The notes below the pieces were generated by a model. That model saw nothing but the letters and a program-made list of their open reading frames with translations. It made no database searches and was not told the origin of the DNA. A stretch of DNA of 64,000 nt from Oscillospiraceae bacterium (GTDB taxonomy: Bacteria > Bacillota > Clostridia > Oscillospirales > Oscillospiraceae), in the NCBI GenBank assembly GCA_910575815.1, contig CAJTFN010000007.1, forward strand, positions 62,001 to 126,000. The letters run 5' to 3'. The position numbers were made by a program, and so were the translations under genes. Shown piece after piece: positions 25,605 to 33,968 of this stretch; position 1 is the stretch's first letter; the number at the start of each line of letters is the position of its first letter.

Positions 25605-25888
25605 GGCATGGACTTGAAGCCGTGTTCTTTGGCATATGCCCTCGCCGCCGCCCGCCGTTCCTCACTGTAAGGCGGAACCAGCCGGATAGACAGCCGGGAC
25701 TTATCCAGAACATAGGTCACGCTCCCTTCCGGCGTGGACTTCTCCAAACGGCACAGGAGCGGATATTTTTTGCTGAACTCCGCCAGCCGCCGCTTCAAGT
25801 CCGCATTGAATGTGTAAATACTGGCTTCCTTCTCACCCTCGTTGAAGTTGACAATCGTTTCCTTTTCATACTTAGACGGCTTTCCCAT
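25583..25888 (-). CDS. Hypothetical element protein
   Basis: 101 residues from ATG 25888 (GGGAGGGATTTT just upstream). Begins MGKPSKYEKETIVNFNEGE and includes AEFSKKYPLLCRLE and RLVPPYSEERRAAARAYA. Small, basic, soluble; I know it as a recurrent companion of VapE-type genes in Firmicute elements but cannot name a family. Its end overlaps the start of the VapE remnant in another frame. Confidence 0.65.
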   Translation of the reverse strand: MGKPSKYEKETIVNFNEGEKEASIYTFNADLKRRLAEFSKKYPLLCRLEKSTPEGSVTYVLDKSRLSIRLVPPYSEERRAAARAYAKEHGFKSMPGGKDIA

Positions 25889-26162
25889 AAAATCCCTCCC
25901 AGTCTGTGCTTTTTTCAACCATGCGGATATGCTTCTTTGCTTCAAAATATCCTTCCATTTCCAAACGGAGATGGCGGTAAAAACAGGGATACCATTCCCC
26001 GGCTCCGCCGTCATCCAGCTTCCTTGCCAGGCACAGCACCCGGCGTTTCACTTTTTCATCCACCGTCAGGGCAGTGACCCATTTCAGCCTGCGGACGGTG
26101 TTCTCATGGCTCCCGCACCCGAAGGCATATAAAATCTTCTTTTCCTCAATGCTTAACTTCAT
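25872..26162 (-). CDS. Hypothetical protein (possibly TTRAP-like)
   Basis: 96 residues from ATG 26162. Starts MKLSIEEKKILYAFGCGS and is mostly helical, ending in MVEKSTDWEGFYGKAV. The start and size recall the transposon-transfer-assisting (TTRAP) family of conjugative transposons, but the match is weak. Its stop overlaps the next gene by 17 bases, and both are leftward, so it is probably in one operon with the VapE remnant. Confidence 0.55.
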   Translation of the reverse strand: MKLSIEEKKILYAFGCGSHENTVRRLKWVTALTVDEKVKRRVLCLARKLDDGGAGEWYPCFYRHLRLEMEGYFEAKKHIRMVEKSTDWEGFYGKAV

Positions 26163-26408
26163 GTTCCATCCTCCATAATTGATAGTTTGTTTCCCTGCCG
26201 TTTTGCCTGCAATCCGTTCCTGCCCGGAATCACCCCAGCGTTTTCCGTTCCTTTGGTATGCTCCTGTCATGGCACTACTTCTCCGGGAACGGTATCACTT
26301 GCAGCCGGTCATTCTGTTTTCAATGTCCTGTGACACTGAAATCTTATCAAAATAAACCGGCTTCCCCCGTATGTCCGAAAGGCTGGAAAAATTCCCGAAA
26401 AACCAAAA

Positions 26409-26442
26409 TTTCCACGCTTTCGGAAATGCCCTGTGCTATAAT
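26409..26442 (+). promoter_or_regulatory. Candidate promoter/operator of the HTH gene
   Basis: TATAAT at 26437-26442 lies 34 bases before the HTH-gene start. Upstream, TTTCC (26409-26413) and GGAAA (26422-26426) form an inverted repeat that may be the operator of this regulator. E0 has a similar TTTCCACGCT...CGGA block followed by TATAAT at 47335-47363, where the regulator gene itself is missing. No good -35 box is visible. Confidence 0.45.
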
Positions 26443-26475
26443 GGTCATGAACCCTGTTTTGAGAGGAGGGGCGCA

Positions 26476-27333
26476 ATGTATATAAAACTGACGCTTCAGG
26501 AGAAATTAAAAGACGAGAGAACCAGCCGCCGCATGACCCTTGCGGAACTGGAAAAGGCAACAGGCATAGCAAGAGCCACGCTGGGAAAATATGAATCCGA
26601 CAAATGCACGGATATAAGCCCGTTCAACCTTGCAAAGCTGGCGGAATACTACGGTCTTTCCATGGATTACCTCATGGGGCTGACCGAAAATAAGAACCAC
26701 CCGAACACCGCCCTGCATGAGCTGCACTTGAATGATTCCACAGTTGATTTGTTAAAAAGCGGCGCACTCAACAACCGGCTTCTCTGTGAGTTTGTCTGCC
26801 ATCCGGGATTTTTGCGCCTGCTGACGGATATGGAAGTCTGCATTGACCGGATTGCGGATATGCGCATCCGTGACATGAACTTAGTTCTGGAACAGGCAAG
26901 GCAGTCTGTCATGGAACAGCGGCAGCCCCCGGAAAATGACCTCTATATGCGCACGCTGGAACTGGGGCAGGTCAGCGAGGAACTGTTTTTCAGCCACGTC
27001 ATCCATGATGACCTTGACCGGATTGTAAAAGACCTCCGCACCCGGCACGAGTCCGACAAGACCACCGCCGAACTGGAAACCCCAGCAGCGGACTTTGCCC
27101 GGAACATCCCGGTGATACTGCTGGACGCCCTCATGCACAAAGGCACGGCGGACGAAAAACGGGCGTTTACTATCTGCCGGGTGTTCGGCATTGATTATAT
27201 GAGCCTCCCAGAAGAGGAACGTGCCACCCTTGCCCGTGTGTTTAAAAAATCCCCTCTGCTCCCCGCAGCTTCCAGCCAGCGTGGAAAATCAAAGCTGCTG
27301 TCCCTGTTTGGGAAGAAAAAGACGAAAGAATGA
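26476..27333 (+). CDS. XRE-type helix-turn-helix transcriptional regulator
   Basis: 285 residues from ATG 26476 (GAGGAGGGGCGCA upstream). N-terminal HTH_3 domain at about 5-65: MTLAELEKATGIARATLGKY is the helix-turn-helix, FNLAKLAEYYGLSMDYLMG the last helices. A long C-terminal helical region (about 75-270) may bind a partner or ligand. It is the only rightward gene in E1, opposite to the replication genes it may control, like a phage-type repressor. A hairpin at 27341-27378 follows. Confidence 0.85.
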   Translation: MYIKLTLQEKLKDERTSRRMTLAELEKATGIARATLGKYESDKCTDISPFNLAKLAEYYGLSMDYLMGLTENKNHPNTALHELHLNDSTVDLLKSGALNNRLLCEFVCHPGFLRLLTDMEVCIDRIADMRIRDMNLVLEQARQSVMEQRQPPENDLYMRTLELGQVSEELFFSHVIHDDLDRIVKDLRTRHESDKTTAELETPAADFARNIPVILLDALMHKGTADEKRAFTICRVFGIDYMSLPEEERATLARVFKKSPLLPAASSQRGKSKLLSLFGKKKTKE

Positions 27334-27340
27334 CGCAAAA

Positions 27341-27378
27341 AGGGCTGCCATTCCCGTAAAATCCGGTTAGCAGTCCTC
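27341..27378. terminator. Bidirectional hairpin between HTH gene and tnpV
   Basis: Arms AGGGCTGC and GCAGTCCT with an inner CCG/CGG pair and AT loop, followed by CTTT rightward. It lies between two converging genes and may serve both. Confidence 0.55.
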
Positions 27379-27451
27379 TTTACTGTATCGTGTGTCCCAT
27401 GTTCAATTTTCCGGCTTTAGAGCCGCTTTTTCCAGACAGGAGCCAGCCGCA

Positions 27452-27835
27452 TTATACATAGACCAGTTCCGTATAAATAATTTCTTCTGCCCGGTTACGG
27501 ATAGAATTGCAGCGGCGCACCCATTCAAGCTGGTCATCCGCTTTCAATTTCTCCGTCACGCCCTCGGCGGCTTTCATCTGCTCCATGATAAGGTCAAGCC
27601 GTTCCTGTGCCTGCCCGTCCACATCGGCAAGGTGCGTCCAGAGTTTCCCGGATAACAGCAGGCTGCAATAAAGGGCGGGGCGGGCTTCTTCCAGATAGGC
27701 TTTACGCCTGCGCCCCCAATGCCCGATAGGGCGGGATTCCTTCGTCAGCCGCAGGGCGGGAATGTAATAATCACCCACAAGAACGTAGTCAAGACCGTTG
27801 GTATCGTCATGGATTCTTTCTGGCAGTTCTTTCAT
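27452..27835 (-). CDS. tnpV: TnpV family transposon protein
   Basis: 127 residues. Begins MKELPERIHDDTNGLDYVLV and ends NSIRNRAEEIIYTELVYV, the typical TnpV sequence. TnpV was named from the Tn4451 family and is widespread in Firmicute mobilizable elements; its function is not known. GGAGGTCACGA precedes the ATG. It sits about 100 bases inside the right end of E1. Confidence 0.88.
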   Translation of the reverse strand: MKELPERIHDDTNGLDYVLVGDYYIPALRLTKESRPIGHWGRRRKAYLEEARPALYCSLLLSGKLWTHLADVDGQAQERLDLIMEQMKAAEGVTEKLKADDQLEWVRRCNSIRNRAEEIIYTELVYV

Positions 27836-27899
27836 TCGTGACCTCCTGTATTCAGTTTTCCAGAATCCAGTTGTTCGTGTCCCTGTTCATGTGAATTTA

Positions 27900-28505
27900 T
27901 TAGGCAACTGAACTCTTCACGAACAAGTATGGCATATCCTTCCCTAATTTTTGGTAGTTTACACCCATGCTCCGCTGGCTCCCTCTGGTGTCAGAGGTGT
28001 TATATAGATCAATGGTTTCCTTCCCTAAAGTTTCGGAAATCTCCTTTAAGGTGCTTCTTTCCTTGCCTCCGAGGAACAACACACAGGAACAGTTGCCGAT
28101 AATCGTCTCCGCGTGGTCCTTATAAACGGCCTTGAGCTGGCTCTGCGTCTGGACCACGATATGGGCGGAAATTTCGCGGGAGCGAATCACGCTGATAAGA
28201 TGTTGGAAGTTTGGAATCTTCTGGTTGGCGAACTCGTCCAGCAGACAGGTGACGTGGGTTTTCAACGCGCCGCCGTTCTCTAAAGCCTTGTCGCACAGGA
28301 CGTTGAACATCTGTGTGTAGACCATGGCCGAGATGAAATTGAAGGTCATATCCGTATCGGAGACGATACAGAACAGCGCCGTTTTCCGGTCCCCGATCTT
28401 GTCCAGCTCCAGGTCGTCACCCTCCATAAGCTGGCGGACCTCCTTAATATCAAAGGGGGCCATTCGTGCGCCACAGGAAATCAGGATCGACTTCGCTGTT
28501 TTGCC
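27900..28505 (-). pseudogene. Fragment of ICE-2 virD4 (residues ~319-506)
   Basis: Reads GKTAKSILISCGARMAPFD at its start and contains the Walker B motif CLLDEFANQ, nearly identical to the intact copy at 3894. It is cut at both ends: upstream (28505) it meets E2 directly after the bases for GKT, and downstream (27937) after GKLGK it runs into E1 and stops 12 residues later. The preceding 5' part is found at 41657-41907, 13 kb away, showing E2 was inserted in this gene. Confidence 0.92.
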
Positions 28506-28610
28506 TGAAACGAGTTGTCAAGGACTTTTTAATACTGTTCACAAAATATTCAAAAAATCGACACAGCAAAAGCCGGGGGCCTTATGGCTCCCGGCCTGCT
28601 CGTGCGGCGC

Positions 28611-28814
28611 TTACTCCTGCGCCATCATTTGGCGGACTTCCTCACGGAGCATACGCTTGATTTTTTCCTCCATGGTTTCGGTGCTGGTTTCGCTGAAATG
28701 CGCCCACACAAGGTAGGTGGTTTTGCCGATTTTCTTCACCATTGAGGGCGGGGTGTCCGGCTTGGGTCGGGGGAAGGTCATGCCTGCGGTAGCGTTGGGA
28801 AGTTTGTTTGCCAT
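28611..28814 (-). CDS. tnpW: TnpW family transposon protein
   Basis: 67 residues. Begins MANKLPNATAGMTFPRPKPD and ends with EKIKRMLREEVRQMM, as in transposon-encoded TnpW proteins of Tn4451-like elements; function unknown. GGAGCCGCCT precedes the ATG. It is close to the left end of E2 and follows the DnaC-like gene by 12 bases. Confidence 0.85.
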   Translation of the reverse strand: MANKLPNATAGMTFPRPKPDTPPSMVKKIGKTTYLVWAHFSETSTETMEEKIKRMLREEVRQMMAQE

Positions 28815-28826
28815 AGGCGGCTCCTT

Positions 28827-29654
28827 TCAGTCCATCAGATTTTTCAGACGTGCCAGCTTGTCCTGTGCCGTTGCCCTGCGGAAGTTCTCGCCGGAAAAAC
28901 GGATAGGGGCGCACATCTCCAACAGCCGGTCATAGATGCGGGCGTGGGCGGTGTCCTGGGGGTGCTGCAAATCCTGAAGGGACAAGTTCGTGGTGACGAT
29001 CAGCGGCCTGCGGCTGCGGTAGCGGCTGTCAATCACGTTGTAGACCTGCTCCAATCCGTACTCCGTCCCACGTTCCATTCCAAAATCGTCCAGTACCAGT
29101 AGCGGGGCGCGGCAGAGGCGGGCTATGTACTCGTTGCGGCCCTCAAAGCTGGCGGTCAGGTCGTTGAGTATCAGGGCAAAGTTCGTCATGCGGACGGCCA
29201 CTTCCTGTTCCATCAGGGCATTGGCGATACAGCCCGCAAAATAGCTTTTGCCAGTCCCCACGCCGCCCCACAGCAGATAGCCGATGTTTTCCGCCCGTAT
29301 CGTCGGCCAGTTCTCAACGTAAAAGCGGGCGTGTTTCATCTGCGGGCATTTGCCGTTGTCATTGGCAAACGTCCACTCCCTCATGGCGGGGTCAGTAAAG
29401 CCCCAGCGCTTCAATTCGGCCACGGCCTGACGGTGACGGCGGGCCTCCTGCTCCGCTGCCTCCCGGTCGATGCGCTCCTGCTCACAGCGGCAGGGGTGGG
29501 GGAGCAAGCGGCCCTCCAACGGCGGGGCCTCCATGCGAAACTGTTTCGGGGTGCGGCACTTGCCGCAGTACAAAAGACCGTCCTCGCCGGTGTAGTCCCC
29601 CGGTTCCAGCCGGGTCACGGTGATGCGCTTGATGATGCTGTCAAAATCATTCAT
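28827..29654 (-). CDS. DnaC/IstB-like ATP-binding protein
   Basis: 275 residues from ATG 29654 (GGAGGGCGAGAGCCT upstream). A zinc-type cysteine set (CGKC, then PCRC) in the first 65 residues precedes an AAA+ ATPase: Walker A GGVGTGKS near 130-137 and Walker B LLVLDDFG near 193-200. DnaC-like loaders bring the replicative helicase to DNA, and this type is standard in mobilizable elements beside a relaxase. It probably supports replication of the excised element. The start overlaps the stop of a 28-residue ORF (ATGA). Confidence 0.85.
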   Translation of the reverse strand: MNDFDSIIKRITVTRLEPGDYTGEDGLLYCGKCRTPKQFRMEAPPLEGRLLPHPCRCEQERIDREAAEQEARRHRQAVAELKRWGFTDPAMREWTFANDNGKCPQMKHARFYVENWPTIRAENIGYLLWGGVGTGKSYFAGCIANALMEQEVAVRMTNFALILNDLTASFEGRNEYIARLCRAPLLVLDDFGMERGTEYGLEQVYNVIDSRYRSRRPLIVTTNLSLQDLQHPQDTAHARIYDRLLEMCAPIRFSGENFRRATAQDKLARLKNLMD

Positions 29655-29737
29655 AGGCTCTCGCCCTCCTTGCCGTCCTGGTAGTTGCAGCACTCATGCA
29701 CCAGCCGCCGGACAGCCCGATATTGCTGATAGGTCAT
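29651..29737 (-). CDS. 28-residue ORF, shortened cysteine-rich VLP type
   Basis: 28 residues. MTYQQYRAVRRLVHECCNY is the usual opening of cysteine-rich VLP proteins (compare 46646-47059), but the gene stops after QDGKEGESL and lacks the remaining cysteine domain. GGAGGAACAGGAGCG precedes the ATG. It overlaps the relaxase remnant upstream and the DnaC-like gene downstream by ATGA junctions, so it may survive as a coupling peptide. Could be a natural short form or a remnant. Confidence 0.55.
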   Translation of the reverse strand: MTYQQYRAVRRLVHECCNYQDGKEGESL

Positions 29738-29990
29738 CGCTCCTGTTCCTCCCTGCGCTGGGGCTGGCCCTCCCTGGCAAGCCGGTCAGCAGTCTTTTTC
29801 AGCGTTTCCACCGCCTTAATATCCTCCCGCATGGAGCGCATTGTCAGGTAGTCGGCCTCTTTCTCGGCGGTCAGCCTTTGGACCTCGGCCCTCCACGCCT
29901 TGGGGGTGATGCTCTCGCCGGAGGCTTTCAGGGTGTCCAGGTAGCGGACGGCGGCATCGAGCAGGGCAAAAACGACTATTTTCGCAAGCC
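29734..29990 (-). pseudogene. C-terminal remnant of a MobA/MobL-type relaxase
   Basis: About 85 residues (AAVRYLDTLKASGESITPKA onward, ending LAREGQPQRREEQER) match the extreme C-terminus of relaxases from Tn4451-like elements as I remember them. The catalytic N-terminal part is gone: from about 29990 upstream the frame enters unrelated sequence of the MATE cassette. E2 therefore no longer encodes its own relaxase. Confidence 0.7.
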
Positions 29991-30107
29991 TGGGTGGAGT
30001 ATGCCAATGCGGGAGGCAGGCTTTTTTTGATGCTAAATCAGGGAATAAGAATATAGAAAAAGACACGACAACGCCTCCCTAACGGTTGTCGTACCTTTTC
30101 AAAAGAA

Positions 30108-30149
30108 AGAGCCGATAACCGCATTTTTAATTTGCGTGTTACCGGCTCT
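30108..30149 (-). terminator. Terminator of the MATE-KTR cassette
   Basis: Leftward, arms AGAGCCGGTAAC and GTTATCGGCTCT enclose an AT-rich loop and are followed by TTCTTTT. A second inverted pair, ACGACAACG/CGGTTGTCGT, sits next to it at about 30065-30092. Ends the MATE/KTR transcript. Confidence 0.75.
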
Positions 30150-30197
30150 GCGTCTATGCGTCTGGCTCTTTTGATATTTATTTGGACATTAGGCTAC

Positions 30198-30359
30198 TCA
30201 AGCGAACAACAGATAGATTTCCTTTTTTACATTTACTAAAGACTCCTGCTTACATTTCGGACAATACAGCGGGAAATTGACAAGCTCTGTGTCAGGGCGC
30301 ACTTTGAGTCTGGTCTTATTTCCGCATACGGGGCATAGAAGCCATATCATCTGACCCAT
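30198..30359 (-). CDS. Cysteine-rich KTR domain protein
   Basis: 53 residues from ATG 30359. Two CxxC pairs (CPVC at 8-11 and CPKC) frame the KTRLKVR motif that gives the family its name; it should bind zinc. Proteins of this family are common beside resistance genes in Firmicute mobile elements; role unknown. The start overlaps the MATE stop by one base (TGATG), with GGAGG upstream, so it is translated with MATE. Confidence 0.85.
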   Translation of the reverse strand: MGQMIWLLCPVCGNKTRLKVRPDTELVNFPLYCPKCKQESLVNVKKEIYLLFA

Positions 30360-31738
30360 CAAAGGCTTTCCTCCTTGTAACTTTTTTGAATTAGCTTTTT
30401 TTGCTCCCACTTTCTACTTTTGAAATAGAGCAAGCCCACAATAGCAGGCAGGACTGGCGAAAGTGCCTGCCCATAAAAAATGCCAGGAAATCCCATGCAA
30501 AGCGTAAAAGCTAAAAACCAGCTCACTGGCAAACGAATGATAACTGCATCCAATAAAGCGTTAAACATGGCAACATTTGCCGCACCTGCCCCGATGGAAA
30601 AGGAATCCAGCGTATACATAGCCGCATAAATCAAACTATTGATACCGCAACAAATACGCAGGTAATAAACACCATCGTTTACTACTTCTGGGCTGGTACT
30701 ACCGAACAGTAAAATCAATGGTTCCGCAAAAAGTTGCACGCCAATTACAACAATGAGCGTAACAGCAATATTCATCACTAAACTGATTTTTACCACCTTT
30801 CTGGCTCGCTCGATTTGTCCTGCGCCCATGCACTGGCCGACCATCGCCGTTACTGCCTGTCCAATAGCCCAGCAGGGCATACCAGCAAAGGTATTGATCT
30901 GCAAGCCTACGCCAGATGCGGCGGAAACAGATGTACCAAATTGATTGAGCATACCTGTTACCAGCAGATAGGCTGTGTTGACTACTACCATCTGAATTGC
31001 TGTAGGTAGACCGACTTTTATAATGGCGGTCAGCTTATCCCATTGAAGTGTAAATTTTCCGTGTTCCGCCGCAGAGAAAAACACCTTGTGTCGTTGTAGA
31101 TAGAGCAAAGAAATCACAAAGGAAATTCCCTGTGCCGTGATTGTTGCGTAAGCAGCTCCTACTGTCCCCATTTCAAAGGAGCCTATCAATATAATATCTA
31201 AAAAGACATTGATGATGGTGGCAATCCCAACAAAGCAGAGGGGTGATTTAGAATCTCCCAGTCCCTTGAGTACAGAGCAAACAGCATTATATCCAAACAC
31301 AAAGACTGTCCCACAACAAATAGTTTTCATATAATCACAGGCATCTTGATACGCATCTGCCGGAACATTTAGTGCCTGAAACAGAGGACGGTAAATTGCC
31401 AGGCTCACAACAGTCACAAGGAAAGAAGATACCAGCGAAAGTAACGCTAACATTTGAAAAGACTCCGCTTGCCCCTTTGCATCGTCTGCCCCTTTGTATT
31501 GAGCAATCAATACAGCTCCGCCCATTGTCATACCAATACAAATTGAGTTAATGATATAACACAGTTTAGAAGCGTTACTAATCGCCGCAAGGCCCACATC
31601 CCCTACAATCCGTCCAATCACAAGCATATCTACCACATTGTAGAAAGATTGCAGCATATTTGCCAGAAGTAACGGGAGCGCGAAAACGGCCAGCTTTCTT
31701 GGCACACTCCCGGTCAAAAAGTTATGTTTTTCTATCAT
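30359..31738 (-). CDS. MATE family multidrug efflux transporter
   Basis: 459 residues with about twelve membrane segments and typical MATE features: GSVPRKLAVFALPLLLANML at the start, VVDMLVIGRIVGDVGLAAI, and a repeat of the pattern in the second half. MATE pumps export cationic drugs using Na+ or H+ gradients; the substrate here is not known. ATG 31738 is chosen because GGAGG lies 7 bases upstream; an in-frame ATG chain reaches 31810 but passes through a terminator hairpin. A leader with a coding peptide and four hairpins precedes it, suggesting drug-induced attenuation. Confidence 0.9.
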   Translation of the reverse strand: MIEKHNFLTGSVPRKLAVFALPLLLANMLQSFYNVVDMLVIGRIVGDVGLAAISNASKLCYIINSICIGMTMGGAVLIAQYKGADDAKGQAESFQMLALLSLVSSFLVTVVSLAIYRPLFQALNVPADAYQDACDYMKTICCGTVFVFGYNAVCSVLKGLGDSKSPLCFVGIATIINVFLDIILIGSFEMGTVGAAYATITAQGISFVISLLYLQRHKVFFSAAEHGKFTLQWDKLTAIIKVGLPTAIQMVVVNTAYLLVTGMLNQFGTSVSAASGVGLQINTFAGMPCWAIGQAVTAMVGQCMGAGQIERARKVVKISLVMNIAVTLIVVIGVQLFAEPLILLFGSTSPEVVNDGVYYLRICCGINSLIYAAMYTLDSFSIGAGAANVAMFNALLDAVIIRLPVSWFLAFTLCMGFPGIFYGQALSPVLPAIVGLLYFKSRKWEQKKLIQKSYKEESL

Positions 31739-31760
31739 ATCCATTCCTCCAAAAAGAAAA

Positions 31761-31985
31761 GGGCACACCATATCGTGTACCCTTTGCACATTCATAAATA
31801 AGCATAACAAAAGGCCACAAACAAAACATTGTCTGTGGCCTAAACAGTCGATTGTCTATCGTTGGTTGGATAAAAGGGTACAAAAACCAAAGGCAGTCTA
31901 TATCCGCCTTGGCCTTTTCACCATATCAATCAACTTTCCGAAAAGGCTCCGCACAATGTTTCGTGGTATAAACTTGTGTGGAGCC
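31761..31985 (-). promoter_or_regulatory. Four tandem terminator-like hairpins in the MATE leader
   Basis: In transcript order: H1 31945-31985 (arms GGCTCC.CACAA/TTGTG.GGAGCC, then TTTT) lies within the leader peptide; H2 31887-31912 (CCAAGGC/GCCTTTGG, then TTTTTG); H3 31812-31841 (AGGCCACAGAC/GTTTGTGGCCT, then TTTTG); H4 31761-31782 (GGGTACAC/GTGTGCCC, then TTTTCTTTTT) just before the MATE ribosome site. TGTACCC upstream of H3 could pair with the GGGTACA arm of H4 as an antiterminator. Confidence 0.8.
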
Positions 31986-32015
31986 GAATCCAATACAGAA
32001 CTTCCCGAACAACAT
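31926..32015 (-). CDS. 29-residue leader peptide of the MATE gene
   Basis: ATG 32015 is preceded by AGAGAGGTG at good spacing. The peptide starts MLFGKFCIGFGSTQ and ends AEPFRKVD. Its 3' half covers the first terminator stem (H1), so ribosomes translating it would disrupt or allow that hairpin. This is the usual design of ribosome-mediated attenuation (as for tet(M), erm or bmrB leaders). No homology to a named leader peptide is claimed. Confidence 0.7.
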   Translation of the reverse strand: MLFGKFCIGFGSTQVYTTKHCAEPFRKVD

Positions 32016-32045
32016 TGTGTTCACCTCTCTTGTTAATTTGTATGA

Positions 32046-32074
32046 ATTATACACAGTTTGCACTTTCTTGTCAA
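32046..32074 (-). promoter_or_regulatory. Consensus sigma-A promoter for the MATE operon
   Basis: On the minus strand TTGACA (32074-32069) and TATAAT (32051-32046) are separated by exactly 17 bases. Both boxes match the consensus fully, so this is a strong, probably constitutive promoter feeding the attenuated leader. Confidence 0.88.
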
Positions 32075-32188
32075 GTCAAATCCGTAGACTCTTATATAGT
32101 TAGAGACTTTGATTTACGAAAAAAATACTGCTTAAAGGTCAAATCAGTTTTCATGTTCTTGCTCTCTCCCTCGAAGTGTAGGCCGGAC

Positions 32189-33658
32189 TTACATAACCGC
32201 CCGTTTCGGCTCCTGGCGGGGCAGGCTGGCGGCGGTAGTGAAGATACCGCGCTCCATGTCCTCGGCCCGTAAAGCGGCCCTCTTTGCGTCCATGACGGGC
32301 TTGCGCTTGATGCTGTACCGCCGGTCATACTCCTGCTGCTTTCCGCTGGCCTTGCGGCGAAGATATGCCTGATGCAGCTTGTCCCGCCGTTCCTCCCGCC
32401 TGCGAAACGCCTCCTGTTCCTCCGGGGTCAATTCTGCTTCCCGGAAAGAGGGGGGTATGTATCTGCCCACAAAATTGAAGTAGATTTCAACCGTCTGTGT
32501 GGTGTCCTGGCATCCTTTGCGGTCGCGCTCATGGACAAGGATTTTATCGACAAACTCATTGAGCATAGTGTTCGTCATGGTGCCAAAGCCTTGGTATTTG
32601 TCAATCAGGGCGATAAACTTTTCCGCCGATTTCTTGCCCTGGTCGTAACTGCTGACGGCCTTTTCCAACTGGGTGATTTCAGCGGCAAGTTCCTCCTGCT
32701 CCTTGGCGTACTGTGCGTCCAGAGCGGCATACCGGGCATCCGGCAGACGGCCCAAAGCGTTGTCCTCATAAATTTTACACACAAGCCGTTCCAGCTCTCC
32801 GGCTCGTTTCTGTGCCGCTGCCAGCCGCCGCCGTTTTTTCCTGATGTCGCTGTCCTGCTGGCTGGCCTGGGCCTCCTGCACTTCCCGGATGAACGCCGCC
32901 CGGTCAGACTTGGCGTAATCGCTGATGGCTTGGAGCATATCAGACACCAGGGACAAGACTATCTTTTCCGCGATACGATGCTGGGTAGGACAGCGAGTGC
33001 CAACGGGGACTTTGCTGTATTGGGAGCAAGTGTACTGCGGGGTACGCTTGCCGTTGTAGGTGCGGTGAACATACATCTTGCCGCCGCAATCGGCACAGTA
33101 GATCAGCCCGGTCAGCGGCGCGGCCTCACCAAAACCGTCCGCATAGCGTTTGGCGTTGCCCCGGATTCGTTGCACACTGTCGAAGGTTTCCTGGTCGATG
33201 ATGGCCTCATGGGTATTCTCGAAAATTGTCCACTCGCTTTCATCAACATAGTGGCTTTTCTTGTCCTTGAAATGCTTTCGGGTCTTGAAGTTGACAGTAT
33301 GGCCCAAGTATTCCCGCCGTTTGAGGATATTGACAACAGTGGAGGTAGACCACTGGCAGGGGTCTTTGATGTCCCTAGTCTTGTGCAGGCCCTCGCCATG
33401 CCGCGCCATGTGGACGGCTGGCATCTCGATTTTGTCAGCAGTCAAGCGGCTGGCAATTTGGAAAGGCCCGTAGCCCTCCAAAGTCATGGCGTAGATGCGC
33501 CGTATCACGTCAGCGGCCTCGTCGTCCACAATCCAGTTTTCCCGCTTTTCGTCCCAGAGGTAGCCATAGGGAACAAATCCGGTCAGGTGCTTTCCACTCA
33601 TACCCTTGGCCTTGAATACCGACTTGATTTTGCGGCTCGTGTCACGGGCATAAAATTC
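32189..33658 (-). pseudogene. Serine recombinase of E2, C-terminal piece
   Basis: Reads EFYARDTSRKIKSVFKAKGM at its start, the junction between catalytic and recombinase domains. It has the recombinase domain (GFVPYGYLW..., GYGPFQIASRL), a zinc ribbon (YCADCGG, then TCSQ and TRC), a coiled coil near the middle and a basic tail. The catalytic domain is missing: E3 is inserted at 33658. Joining this to the piece ending at 39646 restores Asn-Ile-Met-Leu-Glu-Phe-Tyr-Ala. About 22 foreign residues are fused in front, so a short product could still be made. Confidence 0.92.
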
Positions 33659-33784
33659 GAATGCCACCCTCTCATAAAGAATGACACTACACGCAGGACA
33701 TAGCATCCCTGTTACCCCCGACAAAGTTATTCCAAGCCGAACACCATATTATCGGAAACGGCTACCAAAAACATTTTATAAATG

Positions 33785-33832
33785 AACGGCAGGCAATTCG
33801 AGTATGGCCATATACTCTAATTGCCTGCCGTT
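33785..33832. terminator. Long inverted repeat inside the left end of E3
   Basis: Arms AACGGCAGGCAATT and AATTGCCTGCCGTT with an inner GAGTATGG/CCATA.CTC pairing, followed by TCATG. It separates the element end from the TetR promoter and probably blocks transcription from outside. Confidence 0.7.
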
Positions 33833-33889
33833 TCATGCACCCCGGAAATACAGTCTATTTGAAAATATTGATTTTATAGCATTTCACGC

Positions 33890-33918
33890 TTGCATTATCC
33901 CCTTGGGTGTGCTAAAAT
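33890..33918 (+). promoter_or_regulatory. Promoter of the TetR gene
   Basis: TTGCAT (33890-33895) and TAAAAT (33913-33918) with a 17-base spacer, about 50 bases before the TetR start. AAATTTATGAATTTATCTTTATTT downstream is AT-rich and may hold the TetR operator. Confidence 0.6.
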
Positions 33919-33968
33919 AAAGTTAAATTTATGAATTTATCTTTATTTCGCATGAGGGAGGTGGCAGG

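Larger units (their letters stand above)
23945..27937. mobile_element. E1: integrative mobilizable element (right part)
   Basis: Holds a recombinase fragment, a 57-residue ORF, a VapE remnant, two small ORFs, an HTH regulator and TnpV, a gene set of Tn4451-like or mobilizable elements. Its right end is at about 27937, inside the virD4 of ICE-2: virD4 reads to Gly-Lys (residue 506) and then leaves through a GA dinucleotide. Its left part is separated by ICE-1 and lies outside the window. Confidence 0.75.
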
